Assembly (NCBI GenBank): GCA_017428785.1
Contig: JAFRQD010000053.1
Span: 1-58,511 of the forward strand
Direction of reading: 5' to 3'
Origin: Bacteroidaceae bacterium
GTDB taxonomy: Bacteria; Bacteroidota; Bacteroidia; Bacteroidales; Bacteroidaceae
DNA: 58,511 nt
In this document: positions 42,261-51,084 of the stretch, piece by piece
Layout: each line of letters starts with the position of its first letter
Numbering within the stretch: position 1 is the stretch's first letter
The notes under the pieces: generated by a model
The model's database searches: none
Seen by the model: the letters and a program-made list of their open reading frames with translations, nothing else
Told to the model about the DNA's origin: nothing
Program-made: the position numbers and the translations under genes

Positions 42261-42982
42261 AACGCTTCGCCCTCATTCCTCTTTTCCTTTTTCTGATTCT
42301 TAATGTCTCCAAAGCCCAGGTGGGCGAACCGCGCACAGATTTTGCAATAGGAGCCAATGGAGGTGTTGTCATGAACACGGTCTCGTTCAAGCCGTCCGTC
42401 AAGCAAGCCATGAAGATAGGCCCCTGCGTAGGCCTTACAGCCCGCTATACCTGCGAGAAGTATTTTAGCCTGATTTGCGCTTTTCAAGGCGAGGTCAACT
42501 ATTCTCAGGCTGGCTGGAAGGAAAGTCCTGGCTCTTCCGCTTCGGGAGAGACGGAAGGAGGCGCCTATCAGCGCACCTTGCATTATATCCAGGTGCCCCT
42601 GCTGGCCAACCTCGGATATGGTCGCGAGAGGGGAGGCGTGAAAGGCTTTCTTGTGCTTGGGCCGCAACTGGGCTTCTGCATCGGGGAGACCACAAAGGAA
42701 GGGGCGCGCTACAATGTGCCTCAGGAACTTGTGGGAGGCAAAGACCAGCACGAGCTCTCGGTGAAGAAGAAGTTCGAATACGGCATCACGGGCGGTCTGG
42801 GGATGGACGTCAGCACCAAGAGCGGGCACCATTTCATCATCGAGGGACGCTATTTCTATGCCTTGAGCGACATTTTCGGTAACTCAAAACAAGACGCTTT
42901 CAGCCGCAGTGCCAATGGAACCATCATCGCCAAAGTGGCCTATCTCTTCGATATCAAGAGAACAAAGAAGATTGAGAATTGA
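42257..42982 (+). CDS. PorT-like outer membrane beta-barrel protein
   Basis: 241 residues from the ATG overlapping the previous stop. A signal peptide (to about SKAQ, residue 20) is followed by alternating amphipathic strands, for example FAIGANGGVVMNTVSFK, IQVPLLANLGYG, GFLVLGPQLGFCIG and IIAKVAYLFDIKR. This is the eight-stranded PorT/outer-membrane-barrel family of Bacteroidetes. PorT itself is needed for type IX secretion, but many family members are not. Coupling to the LysM protein suggests a peptidoglycan-outer membrane pair. Confidence 0.82.
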   Translation: MKRFALIPLFLFLILNVSKAQVGEPRTDFAIGANGGVVMNTVSFKPSVKQAMKIGPCVGLTARYTCEKYFSLICAFQGEVNYSQAGWKESPGSSASGETEGGAYQRTLHYIQVPLLANLGYGRERGGVKGFLVLGPQLGFCIGETTKEGARYNVPQELVGGKDQHELSVKKKFEYGITGGLGMDVSTKSGHHFIIEGRYFYALSDIFGNSKQDAFSRSANGTIIAKVAYLFDIKRTKKIEN

Positions 42983-43276
42983 AGGCTGTGATTTAGGAGC
43001 CCCCGAACCCCTTTGAGGACAAGAACGCCCCTCTGAAAACGGCTTTGCTTTTTTTGCCTTTTTGCTTTTTTTCTGTGATTTTGCAGGCGAAAATCCTTCG
43101 TCTTGATTTCGTCGAGCCTACTAACGCTCGGCACAGCTCAAATCGGATTTGGCTCTGCTCTCGCTATATCGCAGCCTATAATTTTTCAATTTTCAATCTT
43201 TCCATCTTCAATGTTAAAAAGTGCTTTCGTCGGGCGCTTTTGACTGCGTTTATTTGCATAATTGGAATAATTGTTG
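42983..43276. other. Intergenic stretch with simple T-rich repeats
   Basis: Holds a GCTTTTTTTGCCTTTTTGC tract (43046-43067) and AATTTTTCAATTTTCAATC-type sequence near 43180-43200. No gene or strong hairpin was found. Confidence 0.4.
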
Positions 43277-43284
43277 TATCTTTG
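43277..43284 (+). promoter_or_regulatory. -7 box TATCTTTG for the MORN gene
   Basis: TTGTTGTATCTTTGCCGCG, 24 bp before the ATG. It shares a 20-base run with the thioesterase promoter at 4801-4808. Confidence 0.6.
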
Positions 43285-43307
43285 CCGCGCAAATATAACA
43301 AACCCTA

Positions 43308-44435
43308 ATGAAGCATCAGATTCTTCTTGCTATACTCTTTCTCCTTGCCGTCTGCTCCTTGCCTCTCAAGGCTCAGCAGATAAAGATAGGCAACTACACT
43401 TTCCCGGGCGGCGGCGAATACCAGGGGGAAATGTTCAAGGGAAAGCCGTATGGAAAGGGCAAGACCATTTATCCGAATGGCGACTGGCACGAGGGAGAAT
43501 ATGTGAAAGGCAAGCGTCAGGGCAACGGCATCTATCAGTTTGCAGATGGCGAGAAATACGAAGGCGAATGGTACCAAGACCAGCAGCACGGCAAAGGGAC
43601 CTATTATTTTGCCAACAACAACCGCTACGAAGGGCTTTGGTTCAAGGACTACCAGCAAGGGCTCGGCACAATGTTCTACTATAACGGCGACACCTATGTC
43701 GGCGCTTGGGTGCAGGACAAACGCGAAGGCACCGGTAAATACACTTTCGCCCATAATGGCGAGTACTACGAAGGCCAGTGGAAAAACGACATGAAAGAAG
43801 GTCAGGGTGTCTTCGACTGGAAAGACGGCAACCGCTACGAAGGTTCCTGGCATGAGAATCAGAAGCACGGCAAAGGCACTTTCACCTACTCAACTGGCGA
43901 CTCCTATACCGGCGACTGGGCCGACGACCAGCAGCACGGCAAAGGCATCTTCACCTTTGCCGACGGCAATCGCTACGAAGGGCAGTATGTCCACGGGCAA
44001 CGCACCGGAGAAGGGGTCTATACCTTTGCAAACGGAGACAAGTATGCCGGTCATTTTACCTCCGGAGAACAGGACGGAATGGGGACATTCACCTGGCATA
44101 CCGGAGCCTCTTATGTGGGTCAGTGGCGCCACAACAAGCAGCATGGCCAAGGCAAATATCGCTGGGCAAATGGCGACGAATACGACGGCGGATGGGCCGA
44201 CGGTCTTCTTGAAGGAGAAGGCATCCTCCGGCAGGCCGACGGAGTCCGCTTCAAAGGCACATTCCGCAAAGGGCTCAAGGAAGGCAAAGGCATACTTGAA
44301 GACATCGACGGCATTCGATACGAAGGCAACTTCTCGGGCGACAAGAAAAACGGCGAATTCATAGAAAAGGACAAGAACGGCTTGCTCATTCGCAAAGTAG
44401 TCTATCAGAATGGAATGGCTGTGGGAACATGGTAA
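43308..44435 (+). CDS. Secreted MORN-repeat protein
   Basis: 375 residues with a signal peptide (to about residue 22). Essentially the whole mature protein is 14 tandem MORN repeats of 23 residues, pattern YEGxWxxxxxHGxGxYxxxxGxx, for example YEGSWHENQKHGKGTF. MORN arrays form extended beta-hairpin rods that bind lipids or other proteins. With a signal peptide this one should sit in the periplasm or outside. It has its own promoter. Function unknown; there is no enzyme domain. Confidence 0.9.
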   Translation: MKHQILLAILFLLAVCSLPLKAQQIKIGNYTFPGGGEYQGEMFKGKPYGKGKTIYPNGDWHEGEYVKGKRQGNGIYQFADGEKYEGEWYQDQQHGKGTYYFANNNRYEGLWFKDYQQGLGTMFYYNGDTYVGAWVQDKREGTGKYTFAHNGEYYEGQWKNDMKEGQGVFDWKDGNRYEGSWHENQKHGKGTFTYSTGDSYTGDWADDQQHGKGIFTFADGNRYEGQYVHGQRTGEGVYTFANGDKYAGHFTSGEQDGMGTFTWHTGASYVGQWRHNKQHGQGKYRWANGDEYDGGWADGLLEGEGILRQADGVRFKGTFRKGLKEGKGILEDIDGIRYEGNFSGDKKNGEFIEKDKNGLLIRKVVYQNGMAVGTW

Positions 44436-44492
44436 AAAAAAGCCTCGCCCCGGAATGTTCAATGGCAAATGATTAAATAATACAATATCCTA

Positions 44493-46598
44493 ATGGCTCG
44501 AACAAACTCCAAGGTTTCATCAAAGGAAACAAAGAAGAACACCAAGAAAAAGGTATCAGGAGAAAAGAACACACCTTCTGTGCCATCCGTGCTAAAAATC
44601 ATCAGGAACGACAGCGGATTGGCTGATTTTGCCGATGCTATCAACGGGCGTCATGACGAGGCAGTACGCAAGATGGCAGAACTTACCAATGGTACAAACA
44701 ACCTCAGCGAATTTGCCTCCGGCTATCTCTATTTCGGTTTGCACAAGACCGAAGAAGGCTATGTGCTGCGCGAATGGGCTCCCAACGCCACCGAAATCTA
44801 TGTTGTGGGCGACTTCAACAAGTGGACCGAAAGCCCCCGCTATGCTATGAAGCGCGTGAAGGGCGGCAATGGAAGCTGGGAAATCAAAATCAAGAACAAG
44901 AGCTTCAAGCATGGCGCCCTCTACAAGCTGATTGTGCATTGGAACGGCGGTCAGGGAGAACGCATCCCTGCCTGGGCGAATCGCGTAGTGCAGGACGAGC
45001 AGACACACATCTTCTCCGCCCAGGTTTGGAATCCAGCCGAGGCTTACCAATGGCAGGTCGAGAAGTTCCGTCCCACCACAAACCCCCTGCTCATCTATGA
45101 ATGCCACATCGGCATGGCTCAGGACAAGGAAGGTGTGGGCACCTATACAGAGTTCCGCGACAACATCCTGCCCCGTATTGCAGCCGACGGCTACAACTGC
45201 ATCCAGATAATGGCCATCCAGGAGCACCCCTATTATGGAAGCTTTGGCTATCACGTCAGCAGCTTCTTTGCTCCAAGTAGTCGCTTTGGCACCCCCGATG
45301 ATTTGAAATCCCTTGTGGATAAGGCACATAGCATGGGCATTGCCGTCGTGATGGATATTGTTCACAGCCATGCCGTGAAGAACGAGGTGGAAGGCCTTGC
45401 CAACTTTGCAGGCGACCCATATCAGTATTTCAACCAAGGCGACCGTCGCGAGCATCCCGCATGGGACAGCCTCTGTTTCGACTATGGCAAGAACGAGGTG
45501 CTTCATTTCTTGCTCTCTAACTGCAAATACTGGCTCGAGGAATTCCACTTCGATGGCTTCCGCTTCGACGGCGTCACCTCAATGCTCTACTATAGCCACG
45601 GCTTAGGAGAGAGCTTCATGAGCTATGGCGACTACTACAATGGCCATCAAGATGGCAACGCCATCACCTATCTCACCCTTGCCAACGAGTTGATTCACAG
45701 CGTCAACAAGAATGCCATCACCATTGCGGAAGAGGTGAGCGGAATGCCTGGACTTGCCCTCCCGATGAAGGATGGAGGCTATGGCTTCAACTACCGCCTG
45801 GCTATGAACATCCCCGACTACTGGATAAAGATTATCAAGGAGCTGCGCGATGAGGATTGGAAGCCAAGCAGCATTCTGTGGGAACTCACAAACCGCCGCC
45901 GTGACGAGAGAACCATCTCCTATTGCGAAAGCCACGACCAGGCGCTCGTGGGCGACAAGACCATCATCTTCCGTCTCATAGACAGCGACATGTACTGGCA
46001 TTTCAAGAAAGGCGACGAGAACTCGAATGTGAACCGCGGCATTGCTCTGCACAAAATGATTCGCCTGGCCACAATAGGCACCATAAACGGAGGCTACCTC
46101 AACTTCATGGGCAACGAGTTCGGACATCCCGAATGGGTCGACTTCCCTCGCGAAGGAAACGGATGGAGCTACAAATATGCCCGCCGCCAATGGAACCTCG
46201 TGGACAATAAGGAACTCTGCTTCCATTACCTCGGAGACTTCGACCAAGCAATGCTCAAGGTTCTCAAGAAACACAAGAGTTTCGAGAAGCAAAGCGTAGT
46301 TGAGATTTGGCACAACGATGGCGACCAGGTATTTGCCTTCCGTCGTGGTGACCTCCTGTTCTTCTTCAACTTCTCGCCCAACAACTCCTATACGGGCTAT
46401 GGCTTCATGGTGGAGCAGGGAGCCTATGAGTATATCCTCAATACCGACAATCCCGACTTCGGTGGCAATGGCTTCAACGACGACAAGATGATTCACTATA
46501 CGGTCTATGACCACCACCTTGCCCGCGACAACAAAGGCTGGCTCAAACTCTATCTCCCAACGCGAACAGCCTGCGTCCTCAAGAAAATGAAGGATTAA
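44493..46598 (+). CDS. glgB: 1,4-alpha-glucan branching enzyme (GH13, eukaryote-like type)
   Basis: 701 residues. A Lys/Ser-rich N-terminal extension (about 1-30) precedes a CBM48-like domain (REWAPNATEIYVVGDFNKW) and a GH13 barrel. Catalytic residues are Asp359 in FHFDGFRFDGVTSM, Glu413 in ITIAEEVSGMPGL and Asp482 in SYCESHDQALVGDK. It introduces alpha-1,6 branches in glycogen. The type resembles GH13 subfamily 8 (eukaryotes and Bacteroidetes) more than E. coli GlgB. A good intrinsic terminator follows. Confidence 0.92.
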   Translation: MARTNSKVSSKETKKNTKKKVSGEKNTPSVPSVLKIIRNDSGLADFADAINGRHDEAVRKMAELTNGTNNLSEFASGYLYFGLHKTEEGYVLREWAPNATEIYVVGDFNKWTESPRYAMKRVKGGNGSWEIKIKNKSFKHGALYKLIVHWNGGQGERIPAWANRVVQDEQTHIFSAQVWNPAEAYQWQVEKFRPTTNPLLIYECHIGMAQDKEGVGTYTEFRDNILPRIAADGYNCIQIMAIQEHPYYGSFGYHVSSFFAPSSRFGTPDDLKSLVDKAHSMGIAVVMDIVHSHAVKNEVEGLANFAGDPYQYFNQGDRREHPAWDSLCFDYGKNEVLHFLLSNCKYWLEEFHFDGFRFDGVTSMLYYSHGLGESFMSYGDYYNGHQDGNAITYLTLANELIHSVNKNAITIAEEVSGMPGLALPMKDGGYGFNYRLAMNIPDYWIKIIKELRDEDWKPSSILWELTNRRRDERTISYCESHDQALVGDKTIIFRLIDSDMYWHFKKGDENSNVNRGIALHKMIRLATIGTINGGYLNFMGNEFGHPEWVDFPREGNGWSYKYARRQWNLVDNKELCFHYLGDFDQAMLKVLKKHKSFEKQSVVEIWHNDGDQVFAFRRGDLLFFFNFSPNNSYTGYGFMVEQGAYEYILNTDNPDFGGNGFNDDKMIHYTVYDHHLARDNKGWLKLYLPTRTACVLKKMKD

Positions 46599-46655
46599 CG
46601 GGCATCAGACCACAGAAACGACAAGGGAAGCATCCTGAGCATCCCGTCAAAAGAG

Positions 46656-46691
46656 AAAAGCGCTGTCCAACAACTAGGGCGGCGCTTTTTT
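46656..46691 (+). terminator. Terminator of glgB
   Basis: AAAAGCGCTGTCC (46656-46668) and GGGCGGCGCTTTT (46677-46689) form a 13-bp stem with two G-U pairs, followed by TTTTTT. Confidence 0.85.
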
Positions 46692-46728
46692 CGTCTGCAG
46701 GCTTAACCCCAATTAACCCATCCCGCAC

Positions 46729-46771
46729 TTCGCTCTTCCCCTCCCAATTGAAGGGTAGGGGTAGGTTTAGG
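46729..46771. repeat. G-rich repeat fragment (CCCCTCCC/GGGTAGGGGTAGG)
   Basis: CTTCCCCTCCCAATTGAAGGGTAGGGGTAGG belongs to the family at 16571-16605 and 53203-53240. It lies just beyond the glgB terminator, in the tail of the convergent HD gene. Confidence 0.5.
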
Positions 46772-46780
46772 CATTCAGCC

Positions 46781-47410
46781 TTATGGTTTCTCATCAATCC
46801 AAAGGTTGAATATTTGTCGAAGCTTGGTTTCGTCTTCTATGATGTTCCGCAGTTCTTCGAGGCGACGGGCATTGGGCGATTCGTCGAACCATAGTTTTAG
46901 GTATCCATTGCGACCGTATTTTTCATGCAGATGGGCAACCATGCGCTTGAAATGTTCCTCGCGGCTCTTCTCGGGATAGTGGTCAAGCCCATATTGAATG
47001 GTTCGGCGGATAATGTCCATAGGCTCGATATACCGGTCGGCTTCTGTCACTATTCGCCCGTATATGCTGCGAGGCTCGTGAAGGGAAGAGGCACGATGGT
47101 CTTCCACTGCCTCGGCCATTACGGCAATCTGTTCGTCCGTGAACCATTGGCGCAGATTCTTGTCCTCACGAACAATCCGTGCAGAGATCTCGTGATGATG
47201 CTCACGGCCTTCGCACAGTCCTGTATCATGATAGGCTGCAACGGCATATACCATATCGACATTGACGTCCAGACGGGCTGCCAGTTCAAGGCTCTGACCG
47301 ATGACCATCCGAACATGCTCCTGTCGGTGCGCTTTGTCGAAACCGTCGTAACACGGCAGGATATTCTCTTCGATATATTGCCGAAGGGCTTGATTCATAA
47401 CCTTTGCCAT
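46781..47410 (-). CDS. HD-domain phosphohydrolase
   Basis: 209 residues from ATG 47410 (MAKVMNQALRQYIEENILPC); the longer frame begins upstream of the promoter. Metal-binding HD motifs: AHRQEHVRMVIG (His), AAYHDTGLCEGREHHHEIS (HD) and EADRYIEPMDIIRR (Asp). Such proteins hydrolyse nucleotides or phosphate esters; the substrate is unknown. It is monocistronic, with a promoter at 47436-47443. Confidence 0.85.
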   Translation of the reverse strand: MAKVMNQALRQYIEENILPCYDGFDKAHRQEHVRMVIGQSLELAARLDVNVDMVYAVAAYHDTGLCEGREHHHEISARIVREDKNLRQWFTDEQIAVMAEAVEDHRASSLHEPRSIYGRIVTEADRYIEPMDIIRRTIQYGLDHYPEKSREEHFKRMVAHLHEKYGRNGYLKLWFDESPNARRLEELRNIIEDETKLRQIFNLWIDEKP

Positions 47411-47435
47411 AACGATACACCTCAAAAAGGTGTTA

Positions 47436-47443
47436 CAAAGATA
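47436..47443 (-). promoter_or_regulatory. -7 box TATCTTTG for the HD gene
   Basis: The reverse strand reads CGTATCTTTGTAACACC, 26 bp before the ATG. Confidence 0.6.
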
Positions 47444-47549
47444 CGATAAAAAGTGAAAAGAGAAAGATGAAAAGGAGATAGAATAGGGTAAAGACATAAA
47501 AAATGAAAAAAACTCTATACTCTAAACTCTAATCTCTAAACTTTTTTTG

Positions 47550-47557
47550 TATCTTTG
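47550..47557 (+). promoter_or_regulatory. -7 box TATCTTTG for putA
   Basis: TTTTTTTGTATCTTTGCGATG, 32 bp before the chosen ATG at 47589. The ATG at 47547 overlaps this box and is rejected. Confidence 0.65.
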
Positions 47558-47588
47558 CGATGAAAACACACTAAAAACACAATCTATT

Positions 47589-50500
47589 ATGACCAATCAA
47601 CAATTACCGACCATAGAGGAAGTCTTCTCGTGGATGCGGAAGCTTTATGACGAGAGTTATTCGGGCCTTACCAAAACAGAAAAGAGCGAGCAGCACATGT
47701 ACGGCACGATGGTGACCACGCCCAGCGACAAGAAGTTCATCGTCCGTATGCTCGACGAAACCAGTCAGATTCGCGACCGAGGCAAACTGGCCATCCGGGT
47801 GAAGGAACTCATCGACCAGTATGGCATCCCCAAGTTCCTCGGTTCCTTCGACCACTTGCTTTTCTGGATGTATCAGAAGTTTGCCTATCTCCCCCTCTTC
47901 AACTGGGCTGCCGTGCCCATCATCAAGTGGCGTTTGCGCAGGGACACGAGTCGTGTCATCATCGATGCTGCCCGTCCCAGCCTGACGCAACACCTTGCCA
48001 CGCGTTTCCAGCAAGACATCGGTCAGAATGTCAACCTCCTTGGAGAAGTGGTGCTTGGCGATGGCGAGGCCGACAAGCGTTATTATTCTTATCTGGAGGC
48101 TTTGAAGGAACCCGACATCAATTATATCTCCGTCAAGATTTCGGGCATCTACGCGCAGACGCACGCGTTAAATTATAAGGAATGTTTCCCCGAACTGGTG
48201 CGCCGCATGTCGGAACTCTATCAGACGGCTATTGACTATCCTTATACGGATGTCAATGGCGTGACGAAGCCCAAGTTCATCAACCTCGATATGGAGGAGT
48301 ACAAGGATGCGCACCTGACCATGAAGCTGTTCAAGGATGTCCTTTCCTTGCCGCAGTTCAAGAACTACGAGGCAGGCATTGTGGTGCAGGCATATCTTCC
48401 TGATGCCGAGGGATTTCAGACCGAATTGCTCGAGTTTGCCCGTAAGCGTGTGGAGGAAGGTGGCTCGCCCATCAAGATGCGTATCGTGAAGGGCTGCAAC
48501 CTGGACATGGAGAACATTGTCAGCGACCTGCGTGGATGGCCCAATCCCGTTCGTCCCAACAAAACCGAGGTGGATGCCAACTACCTCCACATCATCGAGC
48601 GTGGCTTGAAGCCCGAGAATGCGAAGGTGCTGCATATCGGAATGGCTTCCCACAACCTCTTTACCATTTCCTATGCCTACCTGCTCAGCGAGATGTATCA
48701 GACACCAAAGGATTGCTTCTGCTTTGAGATGCTCGAGGGTATGGCCAATCATGTCTGGAGAGCTCAAAAGAAACTCGGCAACCACGTTATTCTCTACACG
48801 CCCGTAGTGAAGAAGGAGCATTTCCTCAACGCCATTTCCTATCTCGTTCGTCGTATGGACGAGAACACGGCTCCCGACAACTTCCTGACTCACAGCTTCT
48901 CGCTCAAGCCCGACACGAAGGAATGGAAGGAACTCCAGCAGCAGTTCATCGAAGCTTACAACATGAAGGACAACCTCAACCATACCCCCACTCGTACCCA
49001 AGACAGGAACCAACCCTACGAGGGGCAGGAACCGAGGGATGAGATGATGAACGAGCCGGATACCGATTTCGATCGTTTCTGCAACCAGCAATGGGTGGAG
49101 AAGATTTTTGCGAAGTGGAAGCCCAATGGCAATATGTCTGGCGAGAAAGCAGAGTGGGGCGATTGGAAGCCCGGCGACTTGCTGCCCCTTCAGATAGGCG
49201 ATACGCTTCACTATACCGACGACCATGTGAAATACTTCGACAGAAGCCAGGAAGGCGATGTGCTTGTCTGCGAGATGTCGAGAGCAGGAGTGCCGGAAAT
49301 GCGGCAAATCCTTGGCATAGCAGAAGCCGATGAGGGCAGATGGCGCGACACAACCGTAGAGGAGCGACACCGTATCATGTATCGTGCCGCAAATATCCTC
49401 GGACAGATGCGCGGCGACCTCAACGGCTCGATGTGTGCCATTACGGGCAAGACCATCGAGGAAGCCGATGTGGAAGTTTCCGAAGCCATCGACTACTGCC
49501 GTTTCTATACGACCACGATGAAGAAGTTTGCGGCTCTTCCCGATATCGAGATGAAGGGAAAAGGCACTGTGCTTGTCCTATCGCCGTGGAATTTCCCGTG
49601 CGCTATTCCCTGTGGCGGCGTGGTGGCTGCTCTTGCTTCCGGCAACACTTGTATCTTGAAGCCTGCCACCGTTGCGGCTCCTGTAGCGTGGCTCTTCGCC
49701 AAGGCATTCTGGGATGCAGGCGTTCCCAAACAAGCGCTTCAAGTGATTATTGCCGACAGGGAAGCAACACCTTTGCTCACCTCTTCGCCAATCATCAAGC
49801 ATGTCATCTTGACTGGTGGAACAGAAACCGCTCAAACTCTTGCCCATAACAATCCCCGGAAGCCTCTTTCTGCCGAGACAGGAGGTAAGAACGTCATGAT
49901 AATCTCTGCCAAGAGCGACCGCGACCATGCCATTATGAATGCTTGCCGTTCCGCTTTTGGTAATGCAGGTCAGAAGTGTTCCGCTTGCTCTCTCCTGCTT
50001 GTGGAGCGTTCCGTTTACAAGCATCCTGAGTTCTTCGAGAAACTCAAGGACTGCGCTTCTTCGCTCAAGGTAGGAGGTGTTTGGAATGCTGGCAATATTG
50101 TCGGCCCGATGATTTCCAACAAGAACGAGAAGCTTGAGCAGGCCTTCAAGCTTGAACCGGGAGAGCGTTGGCTGATTGCTCCCGAGTTTGTCGACGAGAA
50201 ACACTACATCCTCCGTCCTTGCATTAAGGTTGATGTGAAGCCCGACTCTTTCACTTTCCGCACAGAGCTCTTTGCTCCGCTGCTTGCTGTCGCTCCTTAC
50301 GACACGCTCGAGGAAGCCGTGGACCTCGTCAATGGTCTTGATTACGGACTGACTTCAGGCCTTCAGTCGCTTGACGAGGAAGAGCAGCGTTATTGGAAGA
50401 ATCATGTTCTGGCAGGCAATCTCTATATCAACAGAGGCATCACGGGCGCTATCGTCAATCGTCAGCCTTTCGGCGGCATGAAGCTTTCTGCTTTTGGCCC

Positions 50501-51077
50501 TGGTTTGAAGGCCGGCGGCCCGAATTATGTGGCTCAGTTCATGACAATAAAGGACAACGGACAAGTGACAACAGACTACCGTACTTCTTATGCCGAATGG
50601 TACGAGCGCGAGTTCCGTCATGCCCGCAACATCCAGCCCAAGATTCGTGGCGAGCAGAACGTCTTCCGCTATCTGCCCTTAAGCGGAGGTATGTGTCTGC
50701 GCCTCTTTGGCGACGAGACAAAGGAACAAGTGGAAATGGTTTGTCTGGCAGCCAAGACTGTCGGCACGCCTCTCACCGTCTCGGCCGATGATGGCAATGC
50801 TCTGCTCGGAGCTGCAAATGCCTTTGGTGCCAAGACTGTCAACGAGAATCTGGCAGCCTTCTGCGAACACATCAAGCAGTTTGAGCGCATACGCACCATC
50901 TCTGCCAAAGTGCCCGACATCGTCTTCCAGGCTGCAGCCAATTGCGACAAGTACATTGCCGGGGCCCTTCCCGTACACAATGGCCGAATCGAGCTGACGC
51001 ATTACATCAAGGAGCAGTCCATCTCGAACGAGTATCACCGCTACGGCTCACAGATTGAGGTGCCTGTTGTTGAATAA
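47589..51077 (+). CDS. putA: Bifunctional proline dehydrogenase / glutamate-semialdehyde dehydrogenase
   Basis: 1162 residues from ATG 47589. The N-terminal proline dehydrogenase barrel (about 60-450) includes GSPIKMRIVKGCNLDMENI and HIGMASHNLFTISYAYL. A hydrophilic linker (about 460-510) precedes the aldehyde dehydrogenase domain with LSPWNFPCAIPCGGVVAAL, LTGGTETAQ, SAETGGKN (Glu) and FGNAGQKCSACSLLLV (Cys nucleophile). It oxidises proline to glutamate in two steps. There is no DNA-binding N-terminus, unlike enterobacterial PutA. A C-terminal extension of about 160 residues follows. It converges on a sodium:solute symporter gene. Confidence 0.93.
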   Translation: MTNQQLPTIEEVFSWMRKLYDESYSGLTKTEKSEQHMYGTMVTTPSDKKFIVRMLDETSQIRDRGKLAIRVKELIDQYGIPKFLGSFDHLLFWMYQKFAYLPLFNWAAVPIIKWRLRRDTSRVIIDAARPSLTQHLATRFQQDIGQNVNLLGEVVLGDGEADKRYYSYLEALKEPDINYISVKISGIYAQTHALNYKECFPELVRRMSELYQTAIDYPYTDVNGVTKPKFINLDMEEYKDAHLTMKLFKDVLSLPQFKNYEAGIVVQAYLPDAEGFQTELLEFARKRVEEGGSPIKMRIVKGCNLDMENIVSDLRGWPNPVRPNKTEVDANYLHIIERGLKPENAKVLHIGMASHNLFTISYAYLLSEMYQTPKDCFCFEMLEGMANHVWRAQKKLGNHVILYTPVVKKEHFLNAISYLVRRMDENTAPDNFLTHSFSLKPDTKEWKELQQQFIEAYNMKDNLNHTPTRTQDRNQPYEGQEPRDEMMNEPDTDFDRFCNQQWVEKIFAKWKPNGNMSGEKAEWGDWKPGDLLPLQIGDTLHYTDDHVKYFDRSQEGDVLVCEMSRAGVPEMRQILGIAEADEGRWRDTTVEERHRIMYRAANILGQMRGDLNGSMCAITGKTIEEADVEVSEAIDYCRFYTTTMKKFAALPDIEMKGKGTVLVLSPWNFPCAIPCGGVVAALASGNTCILKPATVAAPVAWLFAKAFWDAGVPKQALQVIIADREATPLLTSSPIIKHVILTGGTETAQTLAHNNPRKPLSAETGGKNVMIISAKSDRDHAIMNACRSAFGNAGQKCSACSLLLVERSVYKHPEFFEKLKDCASSLKVGGVWNAGNIVGPMISNKNEKLEQAFKLEPGERWLIAPEFVDEKHYILRPCIKVDVKPDSFTFRTELFAPLLAVAPYDTLEEAVDLVNGLDYGLTSGLQSLDEEEQRYWKNHVLAGNLYINRGITGAIVNRQPFGGMKLSAFGPGLKAGGPNYVAQFMTIKDNGQVTTDYRTSYAEWYEREFRHARNIQPKIRGEQNVFRYLPLSGGMCLRLFGDETKEQVEMVCLAAKTVGTPLTVSADDGNALLGAANAFGAKTVNENLAAFCEHIKQFERIRTISAKVPDIVFQAAANCDKYIAGALPVHNGRIELTHYIKEQSISNEYHRYGSQIEVPVVE

Positions 51078-51084
51078 GCAGCCC

